NCBI RefSeq assembly: GCF_039522935.1
Contig: NZ_BAAAEI010000003.1
Coordinates: 46,097-110,096 of the forward strand
Source: Bowmanella denitrificans
GTDB lineage: Bacteria > Pseudomonadota > Gammaproteobacteria > Enterobacterales > Alteromonadaceae
Direction of reading: 5' to 3'
DNA: 64,000 nucleotides
Shown one piece after another: positions 61,601 to 64,000 of the stretch (its first letter is position 1; each line of letters begins with the position of its first letter). The position numbers and the translations under genes are program-made. The notes beneath the pieces were generated by a model, which saw only the letters and a list, made by a program, of their open reading frames with translations, was not told the origin of the DNA and searched no databases.

Positions 61601-61802
61601 GGTACATAAGCTACATGGTGCCTGCTGTTATACCGGTGTACCTAAATTACGGGCTTTGTGTCAGGAACTGGAAGAGCATCTGAAAACCGGCCATATTGTC
61701 CAGGCTCAGGCACTGATGGACAGCTTTAACCAAGAATGTTTGCAGGTGGAAGAACAAGGGCTGGCGTTTCTGCAAGGGCACAATTCGGAGTCCGCTCGAT
61801 AG
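58683..61802 (+). CDS. 7TMR-DISM hybrid sensor histidine kinase with BarA-like HPt
   Basis: A 1039-residue hybrid kinase. In order: signal peptide, 7TMR-DISM extracellular domain (about 30-170), seven membrane helices (about 180-385), coiled coil, HisKA with H437 (SHEIRTPLNAILGF), HATPase (N box LIGNAIKF, G1 DTGIG), a receiver-like domain without phospho-aspartate (about 668-780), a true receiver with D849 (LILMDVQMPGIDG) and a C-terminal HPt with H975 (LVHKLHGACCYTGVPK). The HPt closely resembles that of BarA. The start is uncertain; an upstream TTG adds eleven residues, and neither has a clear ribosome site. Confidence 0.88.
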   Translation: MVFAKYFLLCWTLLFSLSAAGQASLQLIDAEKTHSLTDQMRMLVDEQGNLGIDQVMTRQGEFQWPAQHNPNYGFADDVLWFTTSFSNVSQQPIWLVDIGYAQNDNVDIYLVAQGKVLAHSKQGKNNAGQAFRYPSLEATLPYATRLDLYIRVHSEGEARVVPVTLSAEPLHVKKQALENLLWGMFYGGLLVLLLYNLTLFASLRDANLLIYCAYIATVLVWQFVWGGHIQVYWHSPVSDWLNQHTDLLFVVVALAAGIFTFTFLDVRQNAPKAARLIIGILLINVLLGLASLGNFLDPAWQNNAVYLVSMLAISSYLYAGYESYANQFKPARYFVFAWSILLTAALAGMLGLLGWLPTNFLTTYCFQMGVFVEAGLFSLALMEKSQTQLSHSVDLVTNDLRNNMEIIEEQNARLDIARKQAIQASKIKSQFLANMSHEIRTPLNAILGFSQELANTPLPTEKQEHVRIINASANNLLNIINDVLDFSKIEAGKLQINNEPFCPTELLEELTGLMARSAHAKGLELICDLSPLPKKLIGDAARIRQVLTNLIGNAIKFTRYGHVRLAVSGEDQANGLYELVFRIEDTGIGISREDRHKLFSAFSQLDGATNREYQGTGLGLAICQELVKLMRGSIDLHSEQGIGTEFVVKLRVNKLSQKMSLAANGRWQGKQVLLFDAYPPARQAMAKMFKALGAVVTSTDSFNYLAQQQGPFDYLFLACADEYCQGYQQQLANLESLPARHKILLDCGPRPSQQDIISAMFERRIERPLTPSKLENLLQPPAPIQNDNFSRQLKSLPKASVLAVDDMEINLRLLATWLRDSPVELALSFNGQDAADRCEKEAFDLILMDVQMPGIDGLAASRMIRKTHLNRGTPIIAVTAHAFREEKEKLLSSGMDDYLPKPINFDDLIKLIKRWCQPVSEESLDWNQALQQANDNPHHARQMLDAFIQQLPDMHSLIKQAAQAEDHGQLEYLVHKLHGACCYTGVPKLRALCQELEEHLKTGHIVQAQALMDSFNQECLQVEEQGLAFLQGHNSESAR

Positions 61803-61807
61803 CAATG

Positions 61808-62485
61808 CTACTCAGACTGTGATTGCGCTTCCTGGCAGGCTTTCAGCAGTGCGACAAAGTCTGATTCGGATCTGTCCAGCTCAGAACCGTAAACAAACAA
61901 GTCGTAGCCCAGTACCTCACGGATGCGCGTCATCCGATGGGCGAACATGGCTAAAATCCCAGTGTACTCCCTGCCACCAGGGGCGCGGTAGCGATCATTT
62001 TCCAGTAGGGTTTCGCTGTAACACTGGCCGCTTGGACAGTCCTCGCCTTGCAGCAGTAGCGGGCGTTGTTGCATTAGTATATTGCTGGCCAGGCGCGGTG
62101 AAAGGTTGTTCAGCAGTGGCTCATAATCCTTAATCCGAATACCGACCAGTTCCATATTCTGGTGTTCCAGCCCGCGCCTGACTCTGGGGACGCCCACCCG
62201 TTGGATGTTGTGCCATTCAATCTGCCAACTGCCGAAGCGGTGCAGGTATTTGAGACTGGTACGGCTGAGCTCGAAACTGTGCACGGGTTCTCTTACTTTC
62301 AACCAACCCACCAGAATCGTCACCAACGACGCGCTGGTCAGGAAAATGCCGGCCAGTTTCAACCAATCCGGCAAAAAGCTCAGCCATAAGGCCGACAACA
62401 ATAAACCCAGCAATCCAAACAAGCACAAACTGAAGCCGTTGCGCTTGGCTCCGGCGCGAATATGGATAACTTCTTCTTGCATCAT
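61808..62485 (-). CDS. DUF2982-like membrane protein
   Basis: A 225-residue protein with two membrane helices (about 18-36 and 40-60) and a soluble C-terminal domain containing VREPVHSFELSRTSLKYLHR, FGSWQIEWHNIQRVGVPRV and GREYTGILAMFAHR. It resembles DUF2982 proteins of Alteromonadales, function unknown. The start (ATG at 62485, with another at 62482) shares a base with the stop codon of the small upstream gene (TAATG), implying translational coupling. Its 3' end faces the hybrid kinase gene. Confidence 0.65.
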   Translation of the reverse strand: MMQEEVIHIRAGAKRNGFSLCLFGLLGLLLSALWLSFLPDWLKLAGIFLTSASLVTILVGWLKVREPVHSFELSRTSLKYLHRFGSWQIEWHNIQRVGVPRVRRGLEHQNMELVGIRIKDYEPLLNNLSPRLASNILMQQRPLLLQGEDCPSGQCYSETLLENDRYRAPGGREYTGILAMFAHRMTRIREVLGYDLFVYGSELDRSESDFVALLKACQEAQSQSE

Positions 62486-62613
62486 TACATCCACCAGAAT
62501 ACCACCAGTAAATACATCAGTACCCCCCAAAGCAGTGCCATGCGAATTTGCCGGCAACGCACACAATCGGTATGCCATAGCGATCGCCACCAGCCGGATT
62601 GTTTTTTTACCAT
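62485..62613 (-). CDS. Small membrane protein translationally coupled to the DUF2982-like gene
   Basis: A 42-codon ORF from ATG at 62613 to TAA at 62485. AGGAG lies nine bases before the start. The protein begins MVKKQSGWWRSLWHTD, has a CVRC pair, a basic patch (RCRQIR) and one membrane helix (MALLWGVLMYLLVVFWW), ending WWM. Its stop overlaps the next start (TAATG). The good ribosome site, the coupling and the hydrophobic helix suggest a real gene. The family is not recognised. Confidence 0.6.
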   Translation of the reverse strand: MVKKQSGWWRSLWHTDCVRCRQIRMALLWGVLMYLLVVFWWM

Positions 62614-62624
62614 CGCACAAACTC

Positions 62625-62653
62625 CTGACCCAGGGCTATGATTACGTTATACT
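62625..62653 (+). promoter_or_regulatory. Probable sigma-70 promoter of folE
   Basis: CTGACC (-35, four of six consensus bases) and TATACT (-10, five of six) are separated by exactly 17 bases, about 90 bases before the folE start codon. It also lies just before the start of the divergent small gene. Confidence 0.55.
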
Positions 62654-62744
62654 CCGGCAATTTTCCCAGTTGGCGCAATGCAAAGCCAGATCCAAAGTGA
62701 GTCCCTTTGCGTATTAATGCCATCACTAGCGACGAGATGAATTG

Positions 62745-63299
62745 ATGTCAGACGAATTAAAAGGCCATTACGAGCAGATCATCACACTCCTTGGCGAAGA
62801 TGTCACCCGGGAAGGCCTGTTGGATACGCCAAAGCGCGCGGCCAAAGCCATGCAGTTTCTGACCGATGGCTACCATAAAACCCTGGATGAGGTGGTGAAT
62901 GGTGCCATCTTCGAATCCAATACCGATGAGATGGTCGTGGTGCAGGATATCGAGTTTTACTCCCTGTGCGAACATCATATGTTGCCCTTTATTGGTCGCT
63001 GTCATATTGCTTACCTGCCGGATGGCAAGGTACTGGGGCTGTCCAAGTTTGCTCGTATTGTGGATATGTTTGCCCGCCGCCTGCAAATTCAGGAAGGTCT
63101 GACCAAGCAGATTGCCGAAGCCGTGCAGGAAGTTACCGGGGCTAAAGGCGTTGGCGTCATTATGGAAGGCAAGCATATGTGTATGATGATGCGCGGCGTA
63201 CAAAAGCAAAATTCATCCATGGTCACGTCGGTGATGCTGGGCGGGCTACGTAAGTCACAGGCCACCCGTGACGAATTCCTGCGCCTGATTGGCAAATAA
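62745..63299 (+). CDS. folE: GTP cyclohydrolase I
   Basis: A 184-residue enzyme that converts GTP to 7,8-dihydroneopterin triphosphate, the first step of tetrahydrofolate synthesis. The zinc ligands are C75 and H78 (SLCEHHMLPF) and C146 (EGKHMCMMMRG), so it is the zinc-dependent type IA. The conserved GLSKFARIVDMFARRLQ and QNSSMVTSVMLG segments are present. The start at 62745 (MSDELKGHYE) is chosen; the ribosome site is weak (GAGATGAATTG). Repeats follow downstream. Confidence 0.95.
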   Translation: MSDELKGHYEQIITLLGEDVTREGLLDTPKRAAKAMQFLTDGYHKTLDEVVNGAIFESNTDEMVVVQDIEFYSLCEHHMLPFIGRCHIAYLPDGKVLGLSKFARIVDMFARRLQIQEGLTKQIAEAVQEVTGAKGVGVIMEGKHMCMMMRGVQKQNSSMVTSVMLGGLRKSQATRDEFLRLIGK

Positions 63300-63328
63300 C
63301 CCGGTTTTCTGTAGCAAAAGCATAGAAC

Positions 63329-63540
63329 CCACAGAGGCACAGAGAACACGGAGTTTTTGAGGGCATTGTATCTGAGAGCTTTTCTCGGCGTACTCAACAT
63401 CTTTGCGAGAGACATTAGTCCACCCACCGCTGAGATGAGAAAATGCCTATTTTTCAAAAATATAGAGAAATTATTCTCCTGCTCTTCTCCGTGACCTCTG
63501 TGTCTCTGTGGTGAAATCTTATCTTTCCAGAATATAAAAA
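63329..63540. repeat. MITE-like repeat unit 1 (about 212 bp)
   Basis: The unit starts CCACAGAGGCACAGAGA (left arm 63329-63353) and ends with an imperfect inverted arm CTCCGTGACCTCTGTGTC (63487-63511, three mismatches over 25 bases), then a common tail GTGAAATCTTATCTTTCC up to a run of A. The interior is AT-rich and unrelated to that of unit 2. It is a non-autonomous mobile-like element with no gene inside. Confidence 0.85.
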
Positions 63541-63719
63541 CCACAGAGGCACAGAGAACACAGAGTGGTTGGGGGCTTTACTGCGAAAAATTTTTCTACT
63601 GTCACCGCTGAAGCTTAGAGAGCGCTTATATTTCAAAGACATAACTCGAAAAGTCTCCGGCTTTCCTCCGTGACCTCTGTGTCTCTGTGGTGAAATCTTA
63701 TCTTTCCAGAATACAAAAA
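63541..63719. repeat. MITE-like repeat unit 2 (about 179 bp)
   Basis: The same terminal arms as unit 1 at 63541-63565 and 63666-63690, followed by the same tail. It abuts unit 1 directly. The interior differs and is shorter. The segment AAAAGTCTCCGGCTTT before the right arm is shared with unit 3. Confidence 0.85.
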
Positions 63720-63931
63720 CCACAGAGGCACAGAGAGCACGGAGTGGTTGAAGGTGTTGTCACACTTCGGTCTTTTACTATGCACTTAACGTTTTTACGG
63801 TAAGCTTACTGTTGATCACCGCTAGGGGCAGAAAACGGCTGGTTGACAAGAGCATAGATTAAAAAGTCTCCGGCTTTTCTCCGTGACCTCTGTGTCTCTG
63901 TGGTGAAATCTTATCTTTCCAAAATACAAAA
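63720..63931. repeat. MITE-like repeat unit 3 (about 212 bp)
   Basis: Arms at 63720-63744 and 63879-63903, then the common tail ending in CAAAA. It shares AAAAAGTCTCCGGCTTT before the right arm with unit 2, so units 2 and 3 are closest relatives. The three units are in the same orientation, head to tail. Confidence 0.85.
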
Positions 63932-63942
63932 GCCTGTAGTGG

Positions 63943-64000
63943 TCAAGTCATATTGGCCACAGGTTTATAGTTACGCCAGTATCTTCGTTCTGACTCGTTT
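63943..64000 (-). mobile_element. Possible insertion-sequence end with transposase C-terminus (partial)
   Basis: From the window edge, the minus strand has an open frame of 18 codons (NESERRYWRNYKPVANMT) ending with TGA at 63943-63945. Its basic, tryptophan-containing ending is reminiscent of the C-termini of IS3-type transposases. The adjacent TGTAGTGGTCAAGTCA could be a terminal inverted repeat starting with TG. Both points are weak and the element is cut by the window edge. Confidence 0.3.

Noticed and set aside
63089..63723. Two minus-strand ORFs (63089-63544 and 63454-63723) that begin with nearly the same peptide (FWKDKISPQRHRGHG)
   Set aside because: The shared peptide is just a translation of the repeat arms, and the frames cross the folE gene or variable repeat interiors. 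This kind of repeat-derived ORF is a common annotation artefact.

Overview
The window is a 64-kb stretch of a Gammaproteobacterium, most likely an Alteromonadales/Alteromonadaceae-type marine bacterium. This rests on gene content and order: a nudE-cysQ-yrfG / T2SS gspC-N / hslR-hslO neighbourhood, a slyX-yheV-yheS-TIGR02444-yheT-yheU block, a DUF2982-type protein, a SprA-related putative metalloprotease, and many signalling proteins. No rRNA, tRNA, prophage or CRISPR array was seen. One assembly gap (57 N, 15422-15478) interrupts the 3' end of an FKBP isomerase gene.

Layout. 1-6.3 kb: end of heme o synthase, SCO1-type copper chaperone, polysaccharide deacetylase, DUF418 membrane protein, membrane-anchored AraC regulator with a MATE transporter, and nfuA behind a palindrome resembling an IscR type 1 site. 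6.5-12 kb: large secreted M14 carboxypeptidase, comF and bioH (divergent), then a two-gene unit of a tiny flagellar-axial-like protein and the SprA-related protein. 12-25.6 kb: housekeeping genes tex, greB, FKBP lipoprotein, a WD40 lipoprotein, slyX, a formate/nitrite-type channel, the yhe cluster, yceI, cysQ, nudE, yrfG. 25.7-27.8 kb: S41 peptidase lipoprotein plus a small lipoprotein. 27.8-39.2 kb: complete type II secretion operon gspCDEFGHIJKLMN on the minus strand; gspO is not here. 39.3-40.6 kb: hslR-hslO (Hsp15, Hsp33).

40.6-49.7 kb is the most accessory-looking part: a composite palindromic repeat with an internal 44-bp triplication, a threonine/serine exporter, a membrane-bound XRE regulator, a cytoplasmic beta-propeller followed by a MASE1-GGDEF cyclase, a SYLF lipoprotein divergent from an SPFH / ribbon-helix-helix / small-protein group, a second inverted copy of the palindromic element, rraB and plsC. 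49.9-63.3 kb: HPt plus degenerate HD-GYP protein, amidohydrolase, a second SPFH protein, a LysR regulator divergent from a YeiH transporter, parC, a very large 7TMR-DISM hybrid kinase with a BarA-like HPt, a small membrane protein coupled to a DUF2982-type gene, and folE. 63.3-64 kb: three tandem MITE-like units and possibly the end of an IS.

Functional themes are protein secretion (T2SS with probable exported substrates such as the deacetylase, M14 and S41 enzymes), redox and heat stress (nfuA, hslR, hslO, FKBP), nucleotide and sulfur-assimilation by-product turnover (nudE, cysQ, yrfG) and cyclic-di-GMP/phosphorelay signalling. I did not find an obvious large undescribed system. The best leads are the mini-axial protein/SprA pair, the expanded palindromic element, the SPFH-RHH unit with its tandem boxes, and three small genes under 60 codons.
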